From: CAYNST01 sp964434105
GTDB taxonomy: Bacteria > Pseudomonadota > Gammaproteobacteria > Pseudomonadales > Cellvibrionaceae
NCBI GenBank assembly: GCA_964434105.1
Contig: CAYSTJ010000020.1
Location: forward strand, 1 to 64,000
Length of the DNA: 64,000 nt
Reading direction: 5' to 3'
Positions 26,473 through 35,169 of this stretch are shown here, piece by piece; position 1 is the first letter of the stretch, and each line of letters starts with the position of its first letter. The notes below the pieces were generated by a model, which did no database searches, had not been told where the DNA came from, and worked only from the letters and a program-made list of their open reading frames with translations. The translations under genes and the position numbers were made by a program.

Positions 26473-28122
26473 CTATCGCATCACCGGTCGATCAACAGCG
26501 GGATCAATGCCCGCAACATTTGCGATGTTTGTACCGTTAAATAGATTGACTCTATGGTCCAGACCCACATGCGCCCCCTCGACCTTCCAGAGAGTCGACT
26601 GAAATCTGTCCAGTTTGGTGATATCCCATTCATTCCAGTTGTCATTGAGCAATCCGCCAACCGTCGTCGATTTCAGATTGTATGTCCATCCGGTGTGGCT
26701 GACCTCGAATGTATCGTTTAAAACAGCGACCGCGTCCAGCCACTGAATATTATCGTTAACCAGGGCGTACTGGTCCGAAAACTGTCCATCCAGATCACCA
26801 GTATCCGTAATACTTCCCCATTCGCCTACAAATACCGGCGCGATCTGCTGCTCGATAATAAACCCGAATGCATACTTCCATTTACGATTATATATAGCAG
26901 AATAATTGAAATCGTATTCGCCCTCCGGGTTTCGGAACCAGCCACGGTCAGGCTCCAGTGCCGGCCCTGTCATAACGGTGGAATACAGCAGCTTATCTGG
27001 TCGGGAAATGCTCAGTGGATGCTCATTCACCCCACTCAGATTTCCGCCCCGCCAATACAGGCCGTATTCGGGCGTGGCCGACGGTGTCCCCGCAGACTGA
27101 TGGGACTCCACCCCGGCGACGATGATCAGGATATCCGGGTGAGACGAGTGAATTTCGTCGGCCAGCATTCCTGCGACATAGGGCCAGTTCAGGTGGTTCG
27201 GACAGACAGCCGCGTCGTCGGCCAGACCAAGAGGGTTACCCCAGCAAGCATAAATGGACGGGCTCGGCTGCACCCGATTATCTTCCGGCAGCTGATCTTT
27301 CCAGCCGTGCGGTTGCCTCATTAAATCAAACGCGACGATCGTATCGTTCTTCCTGTACTGTTCTGCCAGCCACAACCAGGCGCGTATAAAGTCTTCGGTT
27401 GTGAATTGATCGGTAAACCACACCGGGTGCAAATGCGAATCCTTCCCGCCCTCGACACCATTCATGGACAGAATAATTTTTACCCCATGTGCCTGACTCG
27501 CATCGAGCAGCTCGGTTAACACCGCGATGGAATCGCTTCCATTGATCCAGTCATGGACCAGCTCCACGGTTAAGGGTACGCGCAATACATTCGCACCCCG
27601 GGCCGCAAGTGTCTTAACATGCCCGTGCAACGGAAAGCCCGACTGCTCAGCCAGTGTACGGGTCGCTTCAAAATCCATCCAGTTGACTCCGGTCATTCGC
27701 ACCGTGTTTCCGTACGCGTCCATCAACCCGTCTCCGGAAACAAAGAGCCAGTCATCTTCATTCGGGCCAAGTACTGCGCCAGAAGAACCATCGGAACCAG
27801 ACGAAGAGGATGAGGAAGATGAACTTGAGGATGCGGGCAGAGGTGCGCCTGAAGTCGAGCCTGTAGTACTCGTCGTGCTTGAAGCACTGGATGACCCTGA
27901 TGAACTCGATGAACCTGTTGAGCTTGACGTGCTTGACGAAGCACTCGACCCACTGGTCGAATTCGATGAACTGCTGGTAGACGACGTCGATGAGCCGCCA
28001 CCTACTACAGAGGAACCGGAACCACCACCGCCACTACTGCAGCCGGCGGCGGCGACAATAAGCACAATCGCCAGCGACAAACCATGGCATTTATTCAACA
28101 TACCGACAAACTCTGCAATCAT
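26473..28122 (-). CDS. Lipoprotein with poly-Ser linker and GH5-fold domain lacking key catalytic residues
   Basis: About 549 aa: signal peptide ending VAAAGC (Cys28), a Ser/Gly/Thr linker at about 30-118, then a domain of about 420 aa that follows the glycoside hydrolase 5 pattern (RMTGVNW, GANVLRVPL, VAFDLM.., PVFVGEWGS, GWTYNL, GGLLNDNW). The acid/base motif that should be NEP reads RQP (about 269-271); the LH...G motif reads SMNGVEGG; the YS.H.Y motif reads YSTVMTGP. Only the nucleophile Glu434 in VGEWGS is kept. The domain is therefore probably non-catalytic, perhaps a cell-surface glycan-binding protein. The start at 28122 is chosen for the GGAG ten bases upstream. It follows a Cip1-like poly-Ser lipoprotein gene on the same strand. 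Confidence 0.85.
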   Translation of the reverse strand: MIAEFVGMLNKCHGLSLAIVLIVAAAGCSSGGGGSGSSVVGGGSSTSSTSSSSNSTSGSSASSSTSSSTGSSSSSGSSSASSTTSTTGSTSGAPLPASSSSSSSSSSSGSDGSSGAVLGPNEDDWLFVSGDGLMDAYGNTVRMTGVNWMDFEATRTLAEQSGFPLHGHVKTLAARGANVLRVPLTVELVHDWINGSDSIAVLTELLDASQAHGVKIILSMNGVEGGKDSHLHPVWFTDQFTTEDFIRAWLWLAEQYRKNDTIVAFDLMRQPHGWKDQLPEDNRVQPSPSIYACWGNPLGLADDAAVCPNHLNWPYVAGMLADEIHSSHPDILIIVAGVESHQSAGTPSATPEYGLYWRGGNLSGVNEHPLSISRPDKLLYSTVMTGPALEPDRGWFRNPEGEYDFNYSAIYNRKWKYAFGFIIEQQIAPVFVGEWGSITDTGDLDGQFSDQYALVNDNIQWLDAVAVLNDTFEVSHTGWTYNLKSTTVGGLLNDNWNEWDITKLDRFQSTLWKVEGAHVGLDHRVNLFNGTNIANVAGIDPAVDRPVMR

Positions 28123-28209
28123 GTCACGCCATTCTCCACTAAACCATTCTGCAATACGCGGTGGCAAGCAAAACATATCAGCATGACATTCGAGGTAATC
28201 CGCGCTTCC

Positions 28210-28231
28210 AAAAAGGCAGCCGTAGCTGCCT
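28210..28231 (-). terminator. Intrinsic terminator after the Cip1-like gene
   Basis: On the minus strand GGCAGC, loop TACG, GCTGCC is followed by a run of five U. It lies about 175 bp past the stop of the upstream lipoprotein gene and before the GH5-like gene, separating the two transcripts. Confidence 0.55.
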
Positions 28232-28361
28232 GTATCAGAAATCAGCGCAGGGACTCCTGCTTGCCCTATACGAGTGGATCGGAATTCCTGGCCTGCGGCT
28301 TAAACAGTTTGGCTTGTCTCCGCCGGATTTTATCGGTCCTGTGGTTTCAGTGAAACGGCAC

Positions 28362-28407
28362 GACTTGTGTGAGAAAAAAGCCGCGCCTTCCTGAAATATT
28401 CGAGCTA
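28362..28407 (-). repeat. Dispersed repeat (CATGAAGGCGCGACT family), copy 2
   Basis: Matches 59446-59490 over about 45 bp with scattered changes (AGAAAAA..CGCGCCTTC.TGAAATATTCG.GCTA on the plus strand). It overlaps the last bases of the Cip1-like gene, whose stop codon is at 28405-28407. Confidence 0.5.
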
Positions 28408-30159
28408 TGGACAGGTTTGCCGGGACGTAGACAGCGTGATGTCATCCATCCAGACGTCAGCCGAGTTGCCGCTGAAACTGTGAAAGCCAAACATGGCGTA
28501 ATTGAACTTGTCCGCCATCCATTGTGGATCGTTCAGGCCATTATTCCAGTCCCCCGCTTCATCAATAGTATGCACCAGCGTCCCGTCAACCCATGCGTTC
28601 AGCGTGTTATAGCTCAAGTCGGCGCGCAGCTCCAGCTCCACGCAGTGCCAGGTATTCGCTGAGATTTCCGGACCGCTCCACCACTTGTCCTGACGTGGCG
28701 AGATGTCATCACTCGGATAATGGTTGGTGCCCAAGTGCCCCTTGATCTGCCCGAAGCGGATTTCATCGTTAGCGTCAGGTGTTTTTTTGATACCCATAAT
28801 ATGTTCGTGGTTATCGCCTTCCTCATTACCCATCTTTTTGCTCATATTGACCCAGGCGCTCAGGTAGAGCTTATCCAGGCCCGAGGGAAGTGGATAGAGT
28901 ATCTGGGCCGGATCGCTTCCACCACGGAACAGTACGGAGGACGAACCATTCTTGCTTTTGCTGCTGTCGATCTGAACGGACGCGGCGGTCTGATTCTGCG
29001 GATTAAACTGCCAGCTCAGAAAGTACTCCCAGCCCTGTGGCCGGGTACCGTCTGCCTGCCCCTCAAAGCCATCCCGCACAATAATGTCAGCGGTACTGCC
29101 ACCCGTGGAGGACGAACTCGAACTGGATGAACTACTTGAACTGGAGGAGGACGAAGAAGATGAAGAAGCGCCCTGGCCCGGGTCAAAACCATCACAGCCG
29201 ATAGTCCGGTCGCTAACCTGCACGTCATCGATATACAGGGTGCGCTCCAGAGCAGTATCTGCGTATTGCTCAACACCCAGATTAAGTCGCGCAAAAAACT
29301 GCGGTGCGTGCCATACATCCTGCTGGTCAGCGTTGACACAACCATCGCCAGTTCCTCGCACAGCAATCTGCGACAGTTCGTTACCATTGATCCAGAATGC
29401 CAGCTCGTCAGTCTGGGTATCGAAATGCCATTCGACGCATGCCCACTGATCCTTTGGTATCAGGTACTCGCTTGCCGGTTCAAACGCGGGCTGCTTCCAG
29501 CAGTCGGTCTGCCACTCGCTGCGGCCGTCACCATTGCTGTCGATCCAAGTGTCATAATTGGCAAACAGGTGGTCATAACGTGCATCGACGCGAGCGCGAT
29601 ACATGGTGTTCGTATTGCCGGGAGCACCGGAATCACTCGCAGACGGGCCTTCGGCCTGAACTATGGTGAAATCGCCGCCATTGGCGTTTTGACTGGACAG
29701 CCGCACCATCATGCGGCCATACATCTGCTCCTGGGCCCCGGCATAGTTCGCGAGATCCATCGTCAGGAAGTTTCGGTTATAACCACCGCCTGCGCCTGTT
29801 ACTTTGACTGATTGACTACCGCTGTATGCCTGCTCCGAAGTCAGACCCACAGAGCCGGTAACCACCCAGGGCGCACCCGGTGCTCCGCCGACGTTCCCGT
29901 TCTCGAAATCGTCACAGAAAAGCACGCCGGTGCAAGCGACAGGTGCGCCGGATGAGCTTGAGCTATTGGAACTGGAGGAAGAAGATGAGCTGCTGGAAGT
30001 AGACGAACTACTACTGCTAGAACTGGAACTGGAACTGGATGATGACCCGTCCCCGTTACCATTGTCACCGCCGCAAGCCGCGAGAACAACGGTCAATGCA
30101 ATTGCGAGACTACTGCGCCCGACAGGGCGGCATTGTTCGACCAATGACTTTTTCACCAT
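28405..30159 (-). CDS. Cell-surface lipoprotein with two Cip1/concanavalin-like domains and poly-Ser linkers
   Basis: 584 aa. The signal peptide ends in VLAAC (Cys29), followed by a poly-Ser linker (about 39-70), a first beta-sandwich-like domain of about 250 aa opening with FCDDFENGNVGGAPGAPWVV, a second poly-Ser linker (about 332-351) and a second domain of about 230 aa opening with VRDGFEGQADGTRPQGWEYF. Both domains have the D.FE start, Trp-rich strands (WHFDTQTDELAFWINGNEL; DKWWSGPEISANTWHCVELE) and a closing YIDDV or WMDDI strand, as in LamG/Cip1-like glycan-binding or lyase modules. Poly-Ser linkers are usual in polysaccharide-degrading Cellvibrionales. A role in plant or algal polysaccharide binding is inferred; no catalytic residues can be assigned. 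Confidence 0.75.
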   Translation of the reverse strand: MVKKSLVEQCRPVGRSSLAIALTVVLAACGGDNGNGDGSSSSSSSSSSSSSSSTSSSSSSSSSSNSSSSSGAPVACTGVLFCDDFENGNVGGAPGAPWVVTGSVGLTSEQAYSGSQSVKVTGAGGGYNRNFLTMDLANYAGAQEQMYGRMMVRLSSQNANGGDFTIVQAEGPSASDSGAPGNTNTMYRARVDARYDHLFANYDTWIDSNGDGRSEWQTDCWKQPAFEPASEYLIPKDQWACVEWHFDTQTDELAFWINGNELSQIAVRGTGDGCVNADQQDVWHAPQFFARLNLGVEQYADTALERTLYIDDVQVSDRTIGCDGFDPGQGASSSSSSSSSSSSSSSSSSSSTGGSTADIIVRDGFEGQADGTRPQGWEYFLSWQFNPQNQTAASVQIDSSKSKNGSSSVLFRGGSDPAQILYPLPSGLDKLYLSAWVNMSKKMGNEEGDNHEHIMGIKKTPDANDEIRFGQIKGHLGTNHYPSDDISPRQDKWWSGPEISANTWHCVELELRADLSYNTLNAWVDGTLVHTIDEAGDWNNGLNDPQWMADKFNYAMFGFHSFSGNSADVWMDDITLSTSRQTCP

Positions 30160-30376
30160 AGTATGACTCCGATGGATAGACCCTCAACGGGCTTTTTTTT
30201 ATTGTGAGAACAGCTGTCTACGCGCGCCTTTGTGCTGACGGTCGCACCAAACGTAGCGACTATACGCGATAGCGTAGTATTTTACGGTGACAGGCTCTGC
30301 AATTCGGCAGCAACCTCAGGACTACCGGGGGGGCCGAGCCATCCGTTGCTCCCAGGCTCAGGCTAGTAGATTTCGG

Positions 30377-30605
30377 GTAACTTTTCAGCTCGTGTCGTAA
30401 CTGTTCAGCTCGCGTCCAGATTTGGCCAGAGCATGGCGAAAAATGTGCGTTTACTCGTGTCAATATATGCCGCGCATCCTGCGCTTCGCCCTCCGGGCCG
30501 CCTGGGCAGGCGTTCAAACCTGTTCCCGACAGGTTTGTGACCCTTTTTTAACGCAACTCTATTTGTAGGTTAAGAGGTAAATCGGGGCGTGAGCTGAATC
30601 GATCC
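30377..30605 (-). mobile_element. IS66-like MITE, copy A (229 bp)
   Basis: Starts GTAACTTTTCAGCTC and ends GAGCTGAATCGATCC, flanked by a perfect 8-bp duplication GATTTCGG (30369-30376 and 30606-30613). The left end carries a second nested GTAACTGTTCAGCTC at 30397. Opposite in orientation to copies C, D and E. Internal hairpins lie in the CCTGTTCCCGACAGG and GCCTGGGCAGGC regions. A short frame conserved with copy D (NACPG..EGEAQDAR) runs through it but is not credible as a gene. The rest of the 30160-30658 gap is the upstream region of the Cip1-like gene and shows nothing else. Confidence 0.82.
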
Positions 30606-30658
30606 GATTTCGGTAGCTGTGTAACCGTGCGGTCACGACAGATGGCGGGATCGATCAG

Positions 30659-31318
30659 TTAATTCAGCAGTGTGTTGACAAGTTCTTTCAGGTCTTCGAC
30701 TTCCTGCTCCAGTGCCGACATGCGGTCCAGCAACTGCGTTATCTGGTCTGGATCCCCTGCCGGTACAACCCTGTCAGTAGTTCGGGGAGAAGCTGCTGCG
30801 GCCGCCAGTGATTCGTCGCCCAGCAAATGCTGATAGCGTGACTCGCGCCGGCCCGGCTCGCGCTCCAGTTTGCGGATCAGCGGGCCCTGTTCGCGTGAAA
30901 TCATCCGATGCAACGCTTTCTCGACGTCGAGCACATCACCGAATTCGCAAAGCCGGCTGGTGCGGGAGCGCAGCTCCCCGGGTGTTTGCGCTCCCCTTAA
31001 AAACAGAACGCAAATAATGGCGAGTTCCTGATCGTTAAGCTGCAGATCACTAAATTCTGTATTGCAGAACCGGTGCTTGTATTTGACGACGCGACTGCCC
31101 CAGCCGGACACTTCGGTAACGAGCCCGGCGTCCACCAGACCTTCCGTCACGCTTTTGACCGTTGCCTCTGCCAGATCCAGGACGGGGTCACGATTACTTT
31201 TCTGATTACACGCATTCGTCAGCGCGTTCAAGGACAGTGGATATTGATCCGGCGTGGTCAGCGACTTCTCAATAAGGCTGCCGATTACGCGGGTCTCGGT
31301 TAAAGAAAGTGGCTTCAT
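30659..31318 (-). CDS. yceH: YceH-family protein (DUF480)
   Basis: A 219-aa protein of the UPF0502/DUF480 family: two winged-helix-like units. The first is near MKPLSLTETRVIGSLIEKSLTTPDQYPLSLN.., with CNQKSNRDPVLDL and TVKSVTEGLVDAGLV; the second is near ELAIICVLFLRGAQTPGELR. A C-terminal coiled-coil tail (LLDRMSALEQEVEDLKELVN) is typical. Function unknown; in enterobacteria it lies near flagellar or murein genes. It is 88 bp downstream of fleQ on the same strand and may be read from the same transcript. Confidence 0.9.
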   Translation of the reverse strand: MKPLSLTETRVIGSLIEKSLTTPDQYPLSLNALTNACNQKSNRDPVLDLAEATVKSVTEGLVDAGLVTEVSGWGSRVVKYKHRFCNTEFSDLQLNDQELAIICVLFLRGAQTPGELRSRTSRLCEFGDVLDVEKALHRMISREQGPLIRKLEREPGRRESRYQHLLGDESLAAAAASPRTTDRVVPAGDPDQITQLLDRMSALEQEVEDLKELVNTLLN

Positions 31319-31406
31319 TGAAATTTCCCATAGACAGTCTACCCTCGAACGTTTTACCGGATTCTGGATTGCAAATCATCTTTTATTCCAGATTTCTGCT
31401 TACGCC

Positions 31407-32846
31407 TCAGCGCTGCATACCATACTTGCGCATTTTTTCAACCAGTGTCGTCCGCCGCATTGCCAAACGCTCGGCAGCGCGGGCAACAATACCCCCACTG
31501 TCATCGAGGGCCTGCTGAATCAGACTCTGTTCAAGTCCGCTGATGTACTCTTTCAGATCTATGCCATTTTCAGGCAACAACACTCTGTCATCGGGATTGA
31601 CTATATTCGGCATGCCATTAACGACGTCGGCGACCTGGCCGGGCATGTCGTCCGCCACATCGAGATGTTTGTATTTAGCGGGTAGATCCTGCACGCCAAT
31701 TACGCCAAACGGATGCATGATGGCCATACGCTCGACCAGGTTGGCCAATTCCCGCACATTACCCGGCCAGCTGTGCCGACAAAGCGACATTACGGCTGCA
31801 GAATTGAAACGAATGGATCCACGCTTTTCGCTTTCGAGCCGCGATACGAGTTCATTGACCAATAAAGGGATGTCTTCGGCGCGCTCCTGTAACGAGGGCA
31901 TTTCAATGGGAAACACGTTCAGCCGGTAAAACAGGTCTTCGCGGAATTCGCCATTTTCTATCATTTGTTCAAGATTTCGGTGAGTCGCGGCGATTATCCG
32001 TACATTGGTACTGAACGTTTTGTTTCCACCAACGCGCTCGAAAGACTTTTCCTGCAGAACCCGCAATATTTTGACCTGCATATGCAGTGGCATATCGCCA
32101 ATCTCGTCCAGGAACAGCGTGCCGCCCTCGGCCAGTTCAAACCGGCCCGCGCGGGAGCTTATCGCGCCGGTAAACGCGCCTTTCTCGTGTCCGAAGAGTT
32201 CGCTCTCCAAAAGCTCCCCCGGGATGGCACCACAATTTACAGGTACAAATGGCTTGTCACGTCGCGGTGAATGATAGTGAAGGTTTCGTGCGACCACTTC
32301 CTTGCCTGTCCCGGACTCGCCGAGAATCATTACTGTCACGTCCTGATCGGCCACCTGACTCATCATTGCGCGAACCGCCTGAATCTGCCGGCTCGTCCCC
32401 ACCAGACTGCGAAACAGATGAACGGGGCGTCGACGCTGGGAACGTTCGGCCAGCTCAACCGCTTCCGTATAGCGCTGCGCACGATGTAGCGCGTCGATCA
32501 CCTGACTGTACTGAAGCGGTAGATTGAGGTGTGCGATCACCTTTTGCTGTAAGGGCAACTCCCGATCAATATTGACCTCGGAGTACTGGTCGCCCAAAGT
32601 CAGTAGCGGCATAATTCCAAATCGGTTCTGTATACGCTGAAGTTCGCTCTCCAGGTCAATAATGGTGTCAGTGTGCCCCAGCATTATCACGCCGAACTCA
32701 TGGGGTTGCCCCGCGGGCTGATAGTCGCACCACTGGCGATAGGTCATTACCTGCAAACGTTCGCTGATGAAATCCATGACAACACGCAAATCATGGCTGA
32801 CGGTGGAATTGTCTTCAATCAACAAAATCAGCTTTTCCCCTAACAT
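31407..32846 (-). CDS. fleQ: Sigma-54-dependent flagellar master regulator FleQ
   Basis: A 479-aa bacterial enhancer-binding protein. The N-terminal FleQ-type receiver-like domain (about 1-125) is followed by an AAA+ domain with Walker A GESGTGKE (about 176-183), the sigma-54 loop GAFTGA and Walker B GGTLFLDEIGDM, then a Fis-type HTH at the C-terminus (GIVARAAERLAMRRTTLVEKMRKY). It controls flagellar genes with sigma-54 and usually responds to c-di-GMP. It sits next to fliT and two fliS paralogues but not next to fleSR, which normally follows in pseudomonads. A possible sigma-54 site precedes the fliS-like gene. Confidence 0.93.
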   Translation of the reverse strand: MLGEKLILLIEDNSTVSHDLRVVMDFISERLQVMTYRQWCDYQPAGQPHEFGVIMLGHTDTIIDLESELQRIQNRFGIMPLLTLGDQYSEVNIDRELPLQQKVIAHLNLPLQYSQVIDALHRAQRYTEAVELAERSQRRRPVHLFRSLVGTSRQIQAVRAMMSQVADQDVTVMILGESGTGKEVVARNLHYHSPRRDKPFVPVNCGAIPGELLESELFGHEKGAFTGAISSRAGRFELAEGGTLFLDEIGDMPLHMQVKILRVLQEKSFERVGGNKTFSTNVRIIAATHRNLEQMIENGEFREDLFYRLNVFPIEMPSLQERAEDIPLLVNELVSRLESEKRGSIRFNSAAVMSLCRHSWPGNVRELANLVERMAIMHPFGVIGVQDLPAKYKHLDVADDMPGQVADVVNGMPNIVNPDDRVLLPENGIDLKEYISGLEQSLIQQALDDSGGIVARAAERLAMRRTTLVEKMRKYGMQR

Positions 32847-33320
32847 CCGCTCTCCGCCTTACTGGATTTTCAACCACAGTTTATGATGCAACGACTGAAA
32901 CTTGACTCCCGACAGCAGGCGCTTCGGGTCACCTTAGTAATAGTCAAAGCAATGCCGGGGGTCAAATTTCTGGCGGATGGGGTTCGATCAGGCACTAAAG
33001 CGAAACGTGAAAAATGATTTTATGACGTGTAGCGGACAACAACCATGAGATGTCAGGTATAGACTATTGATTTAAATAAAATTTAAACCCGTAACTCAAC
33101 CCCTGGGCATCGAGGGCCGTCAGCCGCTTTGACCACCCTTCTGGCGATGAAATAACCATTCGTTTAGCGCGTGATATTCAATACAACAAAATACTGTGTT
33201 AAACAGGCGAACATCCGACGAGCGGTGCTCGACAGGGTCTGTTGACGTTACCTCATCACCACTGCTGGCGGCCATTTTTTCGACAGACTCCTGGTGACCG
33301 GTTACGGCAAAGGCCCGGAT
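32847..33320. other. 474-bp intergenic region with an IS-end-like repeat
   Basis: It is upstream of fleQ and so holds its promoter. It also contains the 33235-33280 repeat. AT-rich around 33063-33085. I see no gene. Confidence 0.45.
33235..33280. repeat. Dispersed repeat (copy 2), probable insertion-sequence end remnant
   Basis: GGGTCTGTTGACGTTACCTCATC followed by the same ACTGCTGGCGGCCATTTTTT core as 7497-7545. The GGGTCTGTTGAC end looks like an inverted repeat terminus; no transposase is next to it. Confidence 0.55.
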
Positions 33321-33584
33321 TTATCGCATTTCCGGGGTAAGCCACTGCTCGTCCGCATTTGCTGGCAAACATTCAACCATTTCCGCGTAGAGACCCAATA
33401 CTTTTTCAAGCTCCCGGACAAGCAGCTCATTGTTTCGGGCAGGATCTTCGAATGCGTCGTTAAGTTGCTGAGTCAGGACTCTGTCCCATTGCTTAACTTT
33501 GGACCAGTCCTGAATTTCAAATGCATTCTGCATCCTGCGTCGAGTTAGAGCGAGATTAAAATGGCTGGTAGCAATCACTGTCAT
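33321..33584 (-). CDS. fliT: Flagellar protein FliT-like chaperone
   Basis: An 87-aa all-helical protein (LALTRRRMQNAFEIQDWSKV and DPARNNELLVRELEKVLGLY), with the size and helix pattern of FliT, the export chaperone of the filament cap FliD. GTGGAGAAG precedes the ATG at 33584. Sequence similarity within FliT is low and the call leans on its position between fliS-like genes and fleQ, the order fliS-fliT-fleQ seen in pseudomonads. No fliD or fliC gene is in the window. Confidence 0.65.
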   Translation of the reverse strand: MTVIATSHFNLALTRRRMQNAFEIQDWSKVKQWDRVLTQQLNDAFEDPARNNELLVRELEKVLGLYAEMVECLPANADEQWLTPEMR

Positions 33585-33950
33585 GATGGGTCTTCTCCAC
33601 TGCCTGAGCTTTGTTGGGATACATCATGGTTAGCGGCACTGCTACCCCAAACTTTAGCGGTGATCGAATAGCATTCGATGTGCGCCACACAGTCTCGCGA
33701 CGGGTCATCGATACTGACCGGATAGATCATGAACAAATGAAATTGCTGGCCCCGCAGCGACGCGCGCCCGGTTGCAGTCCGCCGAACCTCTGATGGGGTA
33801 CGCGTCAGATAAACAGGCAGTAAGCGAACGCCGGCTCGTGCAACCGATCAGGAAAGTACGGACCCTTCGCACCCTCAGCGCAATCGCTGGACAGCCCCAC
33901 ATCGTGTGACCAAGGGTAAAATGCGCGTCTTCATGAGGCAATGGGGACGA
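33585..33950. other. 366-bp intergenic region between fliS-like and fliT
   Basis: Longer than usual for a flagellar chaperone operon. Short frames on both strands have no recognisable content. It may be decayed DNA from a deleted gene; I see no repeat or promoter I would defend. Confidence 0.4.
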
Positions 33951-34334
33951 CTAGATGATGGATGAATCCATATTGTCCCAACCCTCTTTAACTTCACCCA
34001 GAAGTCTTTGCGCTTCGAGGAGTACAGCCTCCATCGAACCTGGCCTGGCATTTTTCAGGCGTCGGACCATGTACTCATACAGATCGTTCAGGTTCTCCGC
34101 TATTTCACCGCCGGCCTGTCGGTCCAGGCTATTGCGGAGCCCTTCCAGAATCGCCACAAGCTTTTCTGTCAGTAGTACCACCTCAGCATCGCGCTCACAC
34201 CGCGTTGCGTCGATTGCCTGTTCGATTCGCTCCAGCGCACCGTCTAACAGTAACGAGATAACTTTGTGCGCCGATATCGTCTCGGCTACATGTTCCTGCA
34301 GATATGTGGCGGCCTTCGTCTGTGGAAGCGTCAT
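33951..34334 (-). CDS. FliS-like flagellar chaperone, second paralogue
   Basis: 127 aa, four-helix FliS pattern: TYLQEHVAETISAHKVISLLLDGALERIEQAI, then LTEKLVAILEGLRNSLDRQAGGEIAENLNDLYEYM and a final helix. The start is the ATG at 34334, five bases after AGGAGG; a longer frame to 34355 is less likely. The LDxxAGGEIAxNLxxLYEYM motif is shared with the neighbouring fliS, so the two are tandem paralogues. FliS binds the flagellin C-terminus before export; a second copy could serve another flagellin. A possible sigma-54 promoter precedes it. Confidence 0.82.
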   Translation of the reverse strand: MTLPQTKAATYLQEHVAETISAHKVISLLLDGALERIEQAIDATRCERDAEVVLLTEKLVAILEGLRNSLDRQAGGEIAENLNDLYEYMVRRLKNARPGSMEAVLLEAQRLLGEVKEGWDNMDSSII

Positions 34335-34403
34335 ATTGACCTCCTGGACCATCAATCAACAAGCGGCAGAGTATTGCCGCCTCTATGTGAAAACAGGAAT
34401 CAA

Positions 34404-34419
34404 TGCACGTTGAATGCCA
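34404..34419 (-). promoter_or_regulatory. Candidate sigma-54 promoter for the fliS-like gene
   Basis: Reads TGGCATTCAACGTGCA on the minus strand: GG and GC at the -24/-12 spacing of ten bases, against consensus TGGCAC-N5-TTGCA. It is about 70 bp before the ATG at 34334. Consistent with FleQ/RpoN control of flagellar genes nearby; two mismatches to consensus. Confidence 0.42.
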
Positions 34420-34591
34420 TTTCTGGCAGAGTCGTCCTGATGCAGGATGGTAGACGAGTTGCCGCTGATTGGGGCTGCGAAACGGCGAGTCACTTACGAA
34501 GGGGCTGTCAGCCATTAAGCGATAACGCAGCCAATATCGTTCTGATCTGACCGTTTATCGCTTTGAAAAGCTGGGGTTTATAACGGGGCAA

Positions 34592-34969
34592 TCAACCGAT
34601 TTGCTGCCAGGTCCCTCGAAGGTCCGTCAATAACGTCAGCGCCTCGTCCAGCTTTGCGGGATCATTGGCGTGATGAGCTTTCGACAGTATCGACAGAATA
34701 TACAGATAAAGATTGTCCAGATTCAATGCCAACTCGGCCCCAGCGTCGGTATCGAGGCTTTCCCGCAATCCACCGACAATGCTGATTGCGCTATTAATTT
34801 TTGCTCCTTTCATTTCAATATTGCCATATTCCATGGCACCTTTGGCCTGAACGATCCGCTCGATTGCGCCTTCATACAGCATATCGATCAACCGATGCGG
34901 GGAGGCAACCTCCACGTTGGAGCGGTAATGCACTTTCGCATAAGAATTCAGGGCGGCCTTGGTATTCAC
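34592..34969 (-). CDS. fliS: Flagellar export chaperone FliS
   Basis: 125 aa with the FliS N-terminus (ALNSYAKVHYRSNVEVASPHRLIDMLYEGAI in outline) and the helix NLDNLYLYILSILSKAH. It binds flagellin to stop premature polymerisation and hands it to the export gate. The start is GTG at 34969 with GGAG about ten bases upstream. It is followed on the same strand by a fliS-like paralogue, fliT and fleQ. The usual preceding gene fliD is absent: the next gene upstream is ectC, so the flagellar cluster is split here. Confidence 0.9.
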   Translation of the reverse strand: MNTKAALNSYAKVHYRSNVEVASPHRLIDMLYEGAIERIVQAKGAMEYGNIEMKGAKINSAISIVGGLRESLDTDAGAELALNLDNLYLYILSILSKAHHANDPAKLDEALTLLTDLRGTWQQIG

Positions 34970-35169
34970 TTATGCAGATCTCCGGGTCAGGTGTACGATG
35001 AATGTCCTACCTCACTTATCGACCAGTCCTTCAGTTACTTTAGCAGTTTGCGCTACAAAGACACAGATATCAACGCGGCCAAGATGGCCTGGCCCGGCTG
35101 CCTTATACCTCAGAGTGTGTTGACAGCGCCTCGGTTACCCTGTGGCCCTGCCATGACTCGTTCAGGCGC

